NCBI RefSeq assembly: GCF_000266945.1
Contig: NC_018025.1
Coordinates: forward strand, 4,716,001 to 4,780,000
Length of the DNA: 64,000 bases
Origin: Desulfomonile tiedjei DSM 6799
Lineage (GTDB): Bacteria; Desulfobacterota; Desulfomonilia; Desulfomonilales; Desulfomonilaceae
Direction of reading: 5' to 3'
Shown here one piece after another: positions 47,457 through 55,840 of this stretch (its first letter is position 1; each line of letters starts with the position of its first letter). Below the pieces are notes generated by a model. The model was given only the letters and a program-made list of their open reading frames with translations, was not told the DNA's origin and did no database searches. A program made the translations under genes and the position numbers.

Positions 47457-48434
47457 ATGAGTAAACAGGGTTTGCGCTTCGTTTTTTGCTTCATTGTATT
47501 TTTCTTGACAACGGTGACGAGCGAAGCAGGTCCTGACAACAAAATATCGTTCTTGCCTCAATGGCTGCCTCAGGCACAATTCGCCGGCTATATGGCGGCC
47601 CGGGATAAAGGCTTTTACCGGGAAAAAGGATTGGATGTGAGCATGATGCGGGGTGGGCCCGGTGAACCGCCTATGGACGCATTGAATGCAGGAAAAGCCG
47701 ACTTTTGCACCACCTGGTTATCTACGGCTATTCAGCGACGAGCAGCAGGAGACCCCATTGTTAACATCGGTCAAATTATCCAAAGATCCGCCCTCATGTT
47801 GATTTCGAAGAGAAGTGGAACCATCCAGGCGCCCATGGATTTTGAAGGCAAAAAAGTCGGCATTTGGGAAGGAGATTTTCGCATTCAACCTCTGGCATTT
47901 TTTCGCATGCACAAACTCAATGTCCATATCGTGCCGATGTACGGAACCATCAATTTGTTTTTCAAGAACGGCGTCGATGCCATAACCGGTATGTACTACA
48001 ATGAATATCACACGCTTATAAATAGCGGCATCGACCCGGACGAACTGAACGTGTTTGCATTCCGGGACAATTCCGCTCTCGATTTCCCCGAAGACGGCAT
48101 TTATTGCCTGGAGAAAACGTTTCAGGAAAACCCCGAAGTATGTGCTAAGTTCGTGGCAGCCAGCCTCAAGGGATGGCTCTATGCATTTCGGCATCCCGAT
48201 GAAGCACTCGATATCGTCATGAAGTACGCACAGGAGGCGAATACCGGGACGAACAGGGCCCACCAGAGATGGATGCTTCAGAGGATGAAAAATCTCATCA
48301 TGCCGGCAGGATATGAAAAACGTCTGGGTAAGTTGGCCCCTGACGATTACCTCCGGGTTGGAAACGTTTTGCAGGAACTGAGTTTTATCGGGACTATTCC
48401 CTCATATGACGAATTCTACCGAGGACAGAGATGA
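47457..48434 (+). CDS. NMT1/THI5-type periplasmic binding protein
   Basis: 325 residues from ATG at 47457. Signal peptide of about 25 residues (…VFFLTTVTSEAG), then the SsuA/THI5-like fold: LPQWLPQAQFAGYMAARDKGFYREKGLDV, GKADFCTTWLSTAIQRRAAG and DFEGKKVGIWEGDF. Relatives bind pyrimidine precursors, sulfonates or bicarbonate for ABC importers, but no permease or ATPase gene is nearby. Instead its stop overlaps the start of a sensor cyclase (ATGA), so it probably presents a ligand to that sensor. Confidence 0.9.
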   Translation: MSKQGLRFVFCFIVFFLTTVTSEAGPDNKISFLPQWLPQAQFAGYMAARDKGFYREKGLDVSMMRGGPGEPPMDALNAGKADFCTTWLSTAIQRRAAGDPIVNIGQIIQRSALMLISKRSGTIQAPMDFEGKKVGIWEGDFRIQPLAFFRMHKLNVHIVPMYGTINLFFKNGVDAITGMYYNEYHTLINSGIDPDELNVFAFRDNSALDFPEDGIYCLEKTFQENPEVCAKFVAASLKGWLYAFRHPDEALDIVMKYAQEANTGTNRAHQRWMLQRMKNLIMPAGYEKRLGKLAPDDYLRVGNVLQELSFIGTIPSYDEFYRGQR

Positions 48435-50581
48435 TACTGAGGGTGAGAAATAGCATCAGCCTCAAAATCTCGCTTCTGGTCATGGCCGGTACATCGATCG
48501 TTTTCGCTATGGTATTGGCTTATAGCTACAATTACTCGCGAAATCTCATACTTGTCGACGCAGAACGGAGCGCAAAGAATCTCACCCTTGCCGTAGTTCG
48601 ACGTATAGAACAGGAATTCAGAGCGGTTGAAAAAGGCCCGACCTATCTTGCGGGTTTTTTGGAATCCACATCCTGCGATCGGATTACGCTGGAAACCCTC
48701 CTCAAGAGAATCGTGGAAGACAGTCCTGAGATTTACGGTTCCGCGGTGGCATTCGAATCTCGCGCATTTGACCCGAAGATGCTGTATTACGCCCCGTATT
48801 GCTGCCGCGATCCAAACGGCTTGAAACTGATGGATTTGGCAGCGAGCGGATATGATTACCTTCGCCACGATTGGTACCATGTCCCGAAAGAATTGCGGAA
48901 GCCCGTCTGGAGTGAACCTTACTTTGATGAAGGTGGAGCCGATGTGCTCATGGCAACTTACTCCCATCCTTTGTTCGATCGATTACCGTCGGGATCCCAT
49001 GAACGAATAAAGGGTGTAATAACCGCCGATGTTTCCCTTGAGTGGCTTACGGATCTCATAGCATCGATAAATGTGGCAAGGTCGGGATATTGCTTGCTCA
49101 TTTCCGGAACCGGCAGATTCGTCTCCCATCCTAATCAAGAATTCATCATGAACGAATCTATCTTCAGTATCGCAGAGGAAAGGAACAGCCCTTTACTCCG
49201 CTTCATAGGACAGGCGATGATGCGGTCCGAATCCGGATTTGAGGACGCGAAGGACTGCCTCACCGGAAAAGATTGTTTTGTTGCCTATGCAAAAATCCCT
49301 GCAACAGGATGGTCTCTTGGTGCGGTTTTTCCTCGAGACGAACTCTTTGCGGACTTGTCGGCACTCCATCAGAAAATCTTGATTCTTTCAGTTATCGGAA
49401 TAACTCTCCTCATGATCGTGAGTCTCTTTGTGGGCCAGTCGATTGCCAAGCCCCTGCGGACCATGGCGCAGGCCACGGAGAAGGTTGCAGCGGGCAATCT
49501 GGATATAGACCTCTCTAACATCCGGAGGACTGATGAAGTCGGAAAACTCGCAGAGGGTTTTACAAGAATGACCCACGGCCTCAAAGAACGTGACTTCATA
49601 CGAGACACCTTCGGGCGATATCTGACAAAAGAAGTGGCCACGCGACTGCTTGAATCCAAAGACGGTCTGAGACTCGGAGGTGAAGAACGGGAAATATCCA
49701 TATTGATGTCGGATTTGCGCGGTTTTACTGCCTTGACTGCCCATATGCCTCCCGAGCAGGTAATTTCTTTTCTGAACAGATATCTCGGCAGAATGGTCGA
49801 AATATTAATGGATTATCGCGGAATTATCGATGAAATCATGGGGGACGGCATTTTGGCCTTTTTCGGTGCCCCGGAACCGCTGGACGATCATCCTGCCAGA
49901 GCGGTTGCATGCGCCTTGAAGATGCAATCAGCCATGGAGGAAATCAGCAGACAGAATGAAGCCGAAGGGCTTCCGCACCTGGAAATGGGGGCTGCTGTAA
50001 ACACCGGAAGAGTCGTAGTGGGCAATATCGGCTCAGAAAAACGAACAAAGTACGGGGCTGTAGGATCGGAGGTCAATTTCACGGGCCGTGTCGAGTCGTT
50101 CACGGTCGGAGGTCAAGTCCTTATCAGCAGCTCCACATATGATAAGTTGGCAGACATATTGGAAATTGGAGAAATTATCCCTGTTCGCATGAAAGGCATT
50201 GCAGAGCAGGTAGAACTCTATGACGTGAAAGGGATTCGCGGCGGATACAATGTTCAGTTGCCTAAAAGGGAAGAAACGCTTATCCCTCTCCTGAATCCGC
50301 TCCGAACAAAGATTTACCCGATCCTCGGGAAGACCGTATCGAAAGCGATTATTATGGCCGATGTAACCAAAGTCTCAAGCACGTCGGCAATAATTGTGCC
50401 TGAGCAGCCCATTGCTCAATGGGACAATCTTAAACTGGAACTCATGGAAGGCAGTTCCCAGTTGCCGGAAGAAATCTACGCCAAAGCTGTATCAGTTACG
50501 GGAAACGAAGTTCTGATTCGATTTACTTCAGTTTCTGCCGAAGCGTACAAAGTTTTTCGCCGAGTTGCCACCCCTGAATAA
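48431..50581 (+). CDS. dCache-HAMP class III adenylate/guanylate cyclase
   Basis: 716 residues. Membrane segment 12-32, periplasmic double-Cache domain (about 35-305; HDWYHVPKELRKPVWSEPYFDEG is the ligand-site pattern), membrane segment 308-330, HAMP (330-385), class III cyclase (about 415-590) with metal Asp in ISILMSDLRGFT and MGDGILAFFGAP, and transition-state region GRVVVGNIGSEKRTKYGAVG. The last ~110 residues form a beta-rich PilZ-like domain without the usual RxxxR motif. Makes cAMP or cGMP; the specificity residue does not settle which. Overlaps the binding-protein gene by 4 bases. Confidence 0.92.
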   Translation: MILRVRNSISLKISLLVMAGTSIVFAMVLAYSYNYSRNLILVDAERSAKNLTLAVVRRIEQEFRAVEKGPTYLAGFLESTSCDRITLETLLKRIVEDSPEIYGSAVAFESRAFDPKMLYYAPYCCRDPNGLKLMDLAASGYDYLRHDWYHVPKELRKPVWSEPYFDEGGADVLMATYSHPLFDRLPSGSHERIKGVITADVSLEWLTDLIASINVARSGYCLLISGTGRFVSHPNQEFIMNESIFSIAEERNSPLLRFIGQAMMRSESGFEDAKDCLTGKDCFVAYAKIPATGWSLGAVFPRDELFADLSALHQKILILSVIGITLLMIVSLFVGQSIAKPLRTMAQATEKVAAGNLDIDLSNIRRTDEVGKLAEGFTRMTHGLKERDFIRDTFGRYLTKEVATRLLESKDGLRLGGEEREISILMSDLRGFTALTAHMPPEQVISFLNRYLGRMVEILMDYRGIIDEIMGDGILAFFGAPEPLDDHPARAVACALKMQSAMEEISRQNEAEGLPHLEMGAAVNTGRVVVGNIGSEKRTKYGAVGSEVNFTGRVESFTVGGQVLISSSTYDKLADILEIGEIIPVRMKGIAEQVELYDVKGIRGGYNVQLPKREETLIPLLNPLRTKIYPILGKTVSKAIIMADVTKVSSTSAIIVPEQPIAQWDNLKLELMEGSSQLPEEIYAKAVSVTGNEVLIRFTSVSAEAYKVFRRVATPE

Positions 50582-51018
50582 TTCAAAGCTTATCGGAACA
50601 TTCATATCCATCGGAAATAAATCGAACAGTGCTCTTGAATGCGACACATCCTCTGAAGCCATTCGCCACATAAATTGAACGATTCTTCGAGTATTTGGAG
50701 ATAGTCTCCAGACGAATACAGGGCTTTTAGCGTTCTCATGGCAAAATTTCACCCATTCTGTTTCAATTTGCATGATCTTGGGGGTCTTTTCTACCCCTCG
50801 TGAATATCTAAAACACTCGGATGCGTATTCCCATTACCGTTTTGCTGATTTAATTGTCTAACATTGTTCAGCATTAAAAAGGCCATCACTGGGAACGAGG
50901 TTTTACAAGCTTTGGCACAGGCATTGCTACAATTTTGGTTATTCGGGACACTCCCGCAATTGAAGCGCGTCTCAATATACGGCGCCAAACAATACAGAAT
51001 TATTACCGGAGGATTGAA
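50582..51018. other. Gap after the cyclase
   Basis: 437 bases. A minus-strand frame at 50791-51075 and a longer form of the next gene (from 50935) are open but have no ribosome sites. Nothing else recognised. Confidence 0.4.
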
Positions 51019-51342
51019 GTGGCCGATCCGAGAAGAATTACGCGAGAAATGCTCCACAGGCCGATTGACGTTCACGTGAACGGAGTCTCCCTGAATTTAA
51101 AAAATGCCAAAGTGATTGCTGACGAGAAAGCTTTAGAGTTCAGCTCGAATCCGATTCTGCTGGCCTGGTTTGAGAAAAAGACAGGTCGTCACTCTCCCAA
51201 TATCGTATACGGTGCACAAGAGAAACCGAGTTGGCTGGTGTATGCACAATTTCGAGGAGGCTCGATTTCCGTAAACATCAATAACGAGGAATACGTTTTT
51301 ATCTACAGATCGGGCGAGCATACTCCTTATCAGTTACCGTAG
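51019..51342 (+). CDS. Small hypothetical protein
   Basis: 107 residues from GTG at 51019, with GGAGG 6 bases upstream. N-terminal basic helix (ADPRRITREMLHRP), then alternating beta strands (DVHVNGVSLNLKNAKVIAD, KPSWLVYAQFRGGSISVNI, EEYVFIYRSGEH). A compact alpha/beta domain with no cysteines or signal. Not recognised. It precedes the glycan gene region but runs separately, 74 bases upstream of the GT4 gene. Confidence 0.65.
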   Translation: MADPRRITREMLHRPIDVHVNGVSLNLKNAKVIADEKALEFSSNPILLAWFEKKTGRHSPNIVYGAQEKPSWLVYAQFRGGSISVNINNEEYVFIYRSGEHTPYQLP

Positions 51343-51416
51343 AAAAGTTGTGTCTTCGGAGAAAAACCTTTATCGTGTTCCTTACTGAAAAATTCTTCTG
51401 AAGCCGAGCACGATTT

Positions 51417-52658
51417 TTGAAATTTCTTTTCACGTTGCACAACTTTTTTCCGGAGCCACTCTTCGGCAGCGAAACAGTGTGTGTCCGACAAATGCGGGAA
51501 TTATTGGCACGCGGGGACGAGGTAGGGCTATTTTGCGCGTCCAACAAAACGGTTAGTATCCAAAAGCTTACTGAAGAAGGACTTCAAGACCTGAAGATTT
51601 ACCGGGTTGGATTCGGACCGGCTCGTGCCCAGGTTCTTTTGTCCGTGTGGAAACCACACGTCGAAGCCGCATTTTCTCGGGTACTCGAAGAATTCAGACC
51701 GGACATCGTCATTTTTCATCATTTGGTCAGGCTTTCCATGGGATTGCCGGGACGAACCAGGAAGGCGGGAATTCCGTCAATCTACTATTTGCACGACTTT
51801 TATCCCGTGTGTCCTTCGTATTCCCTGTTGAATCATGAAAACGATTTGTGTTCCGGAGGGTCTCCAATTGACTGCGGTAGATGTCTTTTCTCAAGCAGAT
51901 TCCCGACGCTGCCCGGTTTTGTACACGGAATCGCTCCATTCCTCGCTGTTCCGCTCCTGATTCCTCGAAGGTTCTTATCAGAACATCTATTGCAGGATGT
52001 GGATCTTTTCGTTTCTCCTTCGGCATTCCTGCGGGACAAGCTAAAGGAACTCGGTTTCAACATGGAACGATGCCGGTTGATCCCCTATCCTGCGGGCAGT
52101 CGTCCGATCGAACAGGAGCAACCGAAGAGCACAGAAGGACTCACGCTCGGATACCTGGGAAAAATTTCTCCCAAGAAAGGTGTATCGATCCTCGTCCGGG
52201 CTTTTGAGCAGCTTGATTCAGTGAGGCTCATCATCCGTGGTTTCTCCGATGACAGCGAGATAAGAAGATTCCGGCAGGAAAATCCTCGCTCCAATGCAAT
52301 CCTCGAAAAGTTCTGCTCTGACAGAAGTGAATTCTTCCGGAAAATCGATGTTCTGATAGTACCGTCAGTATGGTACGAAAATCAGCCCAATGTCATCATC
52401 GAAGCTTTTATTCACAAAGTGCCGGTAATATGCAGTGATCTCGGTGGAATGGCTGAAATGGTGAGGGACGGGGCATGGGGAATTGTCTTTCGTCCGGGCG
52501 ACGCACGCGATCTTGCAGAAAAGGTCAGAACTCTCAATGAAAACCCGTCCGAAGTCTCGCGCATGAAAGCAGCGATTCCTGACTGGCCGACGATAGACGA
52601 ACATGTAAATACACTTCTGGAAGCTGCAAACCTGCTCGTTCAGGCAAGCAAGAAATAA
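51417..52658 (+). CDS. GT4-family glycosyltransferase
   Basis: 413 residues from TTG. GT-B fold: N-terminal acceptor half beginning MKFLFTLHNFFPEPLFGSETVCVRQM, C-terminal donor half with LGYLGKISPKKGVSILVRAFEQL and the donor-site motif NVIIEAFIHKVPVICSDLGGMAEMV (EX7E-like). Contains several Cys around 130-150 (CPSYSLLNHENDLCSGGSPIDCGRC), a pattern seen in some GT4 enzymes. Probably assembles a cell-surface polysaccharide. Ribosome site weak. Confidence 0.9.
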   Translation: MKFLFTLHNFFPEPLFGSETVCVRQMRELLARGDEVGLFCASNKTVSIQKLTEEGLQDLKIYRVGFGPARAQVLLSVWKPHVEAAFSRVLEEFRPDIVIFHHLVRLSMGLPGRTRKAGIPSIYYLHDFYPVCPSYSLLNHENDLCSGGSPIDCGRCLFSSRFPTLPGFVHGIAPFLAVPLLIPRRFLSEHLLQDVDLFVSPSAFLRDKLKELGFNMERCRLIPYPAGSRPIEQEQPKSTEGLTLGYLGKISPKKGVSILVRAFEQLDSVRLIIRGFSDDSEIRRFRQENPRSNAILEKFCSDRSEFFRKIDVLIVPSVWYENQPNVIIEAFIHKVPVICSDLGGMAEMVRDGAWGIVFRPGDARDLAEKVRTLNENPSEVSRMKAAIPDWPTIDEHVNTLLEAANLLVQASKK

Positions 52659-53197
52659 CGGCGATTTTTTTCTTGCCGGTTTGGGCGGTCATTGTTTACT
52701 CGGATGTCCCGCAAAAATCATCTTCTCAAAACTATAGTGCAGTTGCCAAAATTAGTGACCGATTGAAGATGAGGAATATTGGTGGGTGCCGTGCCTCCGT
52801 GCCGGCACATCTTCAATATGATCAATGATATCGATAGAATGGACCGGCAGGGACGCCGGTCTCCACTCGTGCCTTGTATTAGAGCATGGGATAAACGTCA
52901 GGACCTTTGGCAATCGCTATAAGACGGGACGGGCGGATGGGCACAGTATGAGAAGGATTGAGCGAGAACGCGCGCCTGTACTTCATGCAGCGAGCTTGTG
53001 TTCGTGCTGTCCCACGTGCTAGGATAGCCTGACACGGAGTGGGGGATGATGGCATTCGAAGCTCTTTTGAGGATGCTATATCAGGATTACCTGCGGATTT
53101 TTGTTGCGTACGGTTCCACTCTCATCCATCTCTAATCTAATGCGTCTAGATGATTAGTCGCGAAAAAAGAAATCACCGATAATCTTGGTTAAGGGCT
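52659..53197. other. Gap with repeat A copy 6
   Basis: 539 bases. The middle is repeat family A. The 270 bases to the right show no motif or gene; possible upstream region of the GT2 gene. Confidence 0.45.
52737..52925 (+). repeat. MITE-like repeat family A, copy 6 (best ends)
   Basis: About 189 bp. Left end TATAGTGCAGTTGCCAAA and right end TTTGGCAATCGCTATAA are inverted repeats with few mismatches. Inside: first hairpin with loop CCTCCG, linker CAATATGATCAATGATATCG, second hairpin GACCGGCagggacGCCGGTC. This copy defines the family. Confidence 0.85.
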
Positions 53198-54124
53198 ATG
53201 GATCTCACCAGTACTCACGTTGCCTGTGTCATCGTCACATATAATAGACTCGGATTACTGAAAAACACCGTCGCTGCTGTTACCGCTCAGACAAGAAAGC
53301 CTGAAACCATTGTCATTGTGGACAATTGCAGCACTGACGGCACCCGCGACTGGTTGCAGCACCTTGCCTCCGGGCGATCCGATATCATGCCCGTCTTTCT
53401 GGACACGAATATCGGAGGTGCTGGAGGATTTCATCACGGCATCAAGCGAGCGTACGAAACCGGTGCGGACTGGATCTGGACCATGGACGACGACGTGTTT
53501 CCTCAGGACGATGCGTTGGAGCAGCTCCTGGAACCAGCCATCCGCATCGCAAACCATGATATGGGTCGAATAGGTTTCCTTGCATCCCAGGTCAACTGGC
53601 GTGATGGTTGCCGTCACGTAATGAATACCCCTCACCCGAGCGCCGACTGGTGGTACGGACATCCGGAATGTCCCGGCTGCATTCGTCTCTGGAATGCTTC
53701 ATTCGTCTCCATACTCATAAGTAGAATTGCGGTCGAGCGGGTCGGTTATCCTGTGAAGGAGTTCTTCATCTGGTTTGACGATGTGGAATACACCCGAAGG
53801 ATATATGGAGCGGGACTAACGTCTTACTACATAGAATCCAGCAAAGTGGAGCACGTTACTCCCGCAAACCAGGGAGTGGAATACAAGCACATTGTGCAAA
53901 AAGATCTCTGGAAATGGAAATATGGAGTGCGAAATCATGTGGCGCTGTCCAGGGCGGAGGGTGGTAAATTGAGAGCCTTGGCCACTATTGGAAACATTGT
54001 GCGGCTCATGTGGGCCCATGATGTTCCCTTACGGCTGCAGATTCCGCTCTTTTGGGCAGGCATAAACGGATTCTTTTTTAACTACCGAAAATGCATAACG
54101 TATCCCGTAACAGAAATCCCATGA
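53198..54124 (+). CDS. GT2 glycosyltransferase, GlfT/rhamnosyltransferase-like
   Basis: 308 residues. GT-A fold: ACVIVTYNR, VDNCSTDGT, GGAGGFHHGIKRA, DxD motif WTMDDDVFP and the acidic FFIWFDDVEYTRR that supplies the catalytic base in GlfT-type galactofuranosyltransferases. Starts at ATG without a strong ribosome site. A UDP-galactopyranose mutase gene follows after 70 bases, so UDP-galactofuranose is the likely donor. Confidence 0.9.
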   Translation: MDLTSTHVACVIVTYNRLGLLKNTVAAVTAQTRKPETIVIVDNCSTDGTRDWLQHLASGRSDIMPVFLDTNIGGAGGFHHGIKRAYETGADWIWTMDDDVFPQDDALEQLLEPAIRIANHDMGRIGFLASQVNWRDGCRHVMNTPHPSADWWYGHPECPGCIRLWNASFVSILISRIAVERVGYPVKEFFIWFDDVEYTRRIYGAGLTSYYIESSKVEHVTPANQGVEYKHIVQKDLWKWKYGVRNHVALSRAEGGKLRALATIGNIVRLMWAHDVPLRLQIPLFWAGINGFFFNYRKCITYPVTEIP

Positions 54125-54194
54125 GCGGTTCTGATGTTGACGACTTTCAGGTTCTTTCGAGACCTGTAACATCCGCTGGAAATGGAACAGGCGA

Positions 54195-55568
54195 ATGCTG
54201 CTGATAATCGGAGGAGGGCCGTGCGGCTTAGGCGCTGCGTGGAGACTGCAGGAATTAGAAATATCCGACTGGCTACTTTTCGAAAAAGAGGATTACTGGG
54301 GAGGGCTTTCCGCGTCCTTTGTCGATTCCGAAGGCTATGTTTGGGATGTGGGCGGCCATGTTCTCTTCAGCCATTATGAGTACTTCGACCGCGTTTTGGA
54401 TACGGTGATTCCCGCAGAAACCGGTTGGGTTCATCACGAACGCGAATCCTGGATTCGGATTGCAGATCGATGGGTTCCCTACCCGTTCCAGATGAATATT
54501 CATCATCTGGACGAAGCCGATTTTCTCAAATGCGTCAACGGCATTATAGAGGTGCTGAAATCCGGGAACAATTCCAGCCCTCGCAATTTTTCCGAATGGA
54601 TAATCGCTACTTTTGGCGAAGGCCTCGCAGAAATCTTCTTGCGCCCCTATAACTGGAAAGTATGGGGTTTTCCGCTTGATACCATGTCCTGGAAATGGGT
54701 CGGCGAGCGAGTGGCACCGGTAAATCTGTCCCGGATAATCGAAAATTACGTGTATAAACGGGACGATGTTGCGTGGGGACCGAACAATAAATTTCGCTTT
54801 CCTTTGCACGGTGGCACGGGTGCAATCTGGAGATCGGTTGCAGCCTCGTTGCCGTCCGACAAGCTTGGTCTTTCCCGGGAGCTGATTCGCATCGATCTTG
54901 ACAGGCGAAAAGCTTTCTTCAAATCAGGTTCGGTCATCGACTATGACACTATGATAACGTCCATTGGATTGCCGCAGTTATGCAGGATTGCAGGGATAGA
55001 ATCAAAATTCCCCCGAGTTCGGGATTTAGGGGTTTCGTCTACTCATCTTGTGGGATTGGGAGTTGATGGTACCCCGCCGGAGCACCTCGGGAAAAAATGT
55101 TGGATGTATTTTCCGGAAGAAAACAGCCCCTTTTACAGAGTGACGCATTTCAGCCACTATTCGCACAATAATGTTCCAGACATTCGCAAGACATGGTCCC
55201 TGATGGCTGAAGTAAGTGAGACGAAACACAAAGCTGTCGAAAAGAATAGAGTGGTTGACCGGGTGATTCAGGGCGCGCTCCGGACAGGGCTCATCAATAG
55301 CACCTCCAGCATTAGACACGTGTATTATTCGCGACATGCCGACACGTACCCCATACCGACAGTCCATCGTGATGAAATAACTGCACCTGTCCTTGAATTT
55401 TTGGCGGATCATGGTGTATTCAGCAGAGGAAGAATGGGCGCGTGGAAGTACGAAGTGGGAAACATGGATCATAGTTTCATGCAAGGTAAAGAATGTGTCG
55501 ATCACATACTTTCGGGCTCTCAAGAACAAACTTTGCATTATCCGCACGTTGTCAACAAACTGAAATAG
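54195..55568 (+). CDS. glf: UDP-galactopyranose mutase, eukaryotic type
   Basis: 457 residues. FAD enzyme converting UDP-galactopyranose to UDP-galactofuranose. FAD loop GGGPCGLGAA (6-15), WDVGGHVLFSHYEYFD, RWVPYPFQMNI, FLRPYNWKVWGFP (Arg150), GERVAPVNL, FRFPLHGGTGAIW, SPFYRVTHFSHYS (Arg315) and GAWKYEVGNMDHSFM. From memory these blocks line up with the fungal (Aspergillus) enzyme along the whole chain, including both active-site arginines, far better than with Escherichia coli Glf. Typical bacterial Glf is shorter, about 370-390 residues. Confidence 0.88.
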   Translation: MLLIIGGGPCGLGAAWRLQELEISDWLLFEKEDYWGGLSASFVDSEGYVWDVGGHVLFSHYEYFDRVLDTVIPAETGWVHHERESWIRIADRWVPYPFQMNIHHLDEADFLKCVNGIIEVLKSGNNSSPRNFSEWIIATFGEGLAEIFLRPYNWKVWGFPLDTMSWKWVGERVAPVNLSRIIENYVYKRDDVAWGPNNKFRFPLHGGTGAIWRSVAASLPSDKLGLSRELIRIDLDRRKAFFKSGSVIDYDTMITSIGLPQLCRIAGIESKFPRVRDLGVSSTHLVGLGVDGTPPEHLGKKCWMYFPEENSPFYRVTHFSHYSHNNVPDIRKTWSLMAEVSETKHKAVEKNRVVDRVIQGALRTGLINSTSSIRHVYYSRHADTYPIPTVHRDEITAPVLEFLADHGVFSRGRMGAWKYEVGNMDHSFMQGKECVDHILSGSQEQTLHYPHVVNKLK

Positions 55569-55667
55569 TTCTCAACGCGAATGGATCATGTCCTTAATTC
55601 AACTGAGAGTCAGTCAAGATTTCCGGCAAAGGCCGTTCCTGGCCCAGCGGGTGAAGGCCAATGCGAA

Positions 55668-55777
55668 CCGGGTAGGGGCATCCCTTGTGGGTGCCCGGTA
55701 GTGACCGGCCTCAGTGCCGGCCATTCCAGATGGGCAGGCACGAGACCTGCCCCTACGATGGCTGAACCCGCAATGCC
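55668..55777 (+). repeat. REP-like repeat family B, copy 2
   Basis: About 110 bp with GGTAGGGGCATCCCTTGTGG at one end, GACCGGCctcagtGCCGGCC in the middle and CCTGCCCCTAC at the other. Inverse orientation to copy 1 at 4091. Confidence 0.7.
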
Positions 55778-55840
55778 ATCAAATCGGAACTGAACTAACG
55801 ACATAATCCAAAAGCGAATATCCGAATCGAAAGGCGAAGC

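Noticed and set aside
50791-51075. 94-codon minus-strand frame
   Set aside because: No ribosome site, and it overlaps the better supported plus-strand gene at 51019.
52737-52925. Family A as a deletion derivative of the 1.48-kb insertion sequence
   Set aside because: Both begin with TATAG, but the IS end continues TTTCGC and family A continues cgATTGCCAAA, so the ends are too different to share a transposase with confidence.
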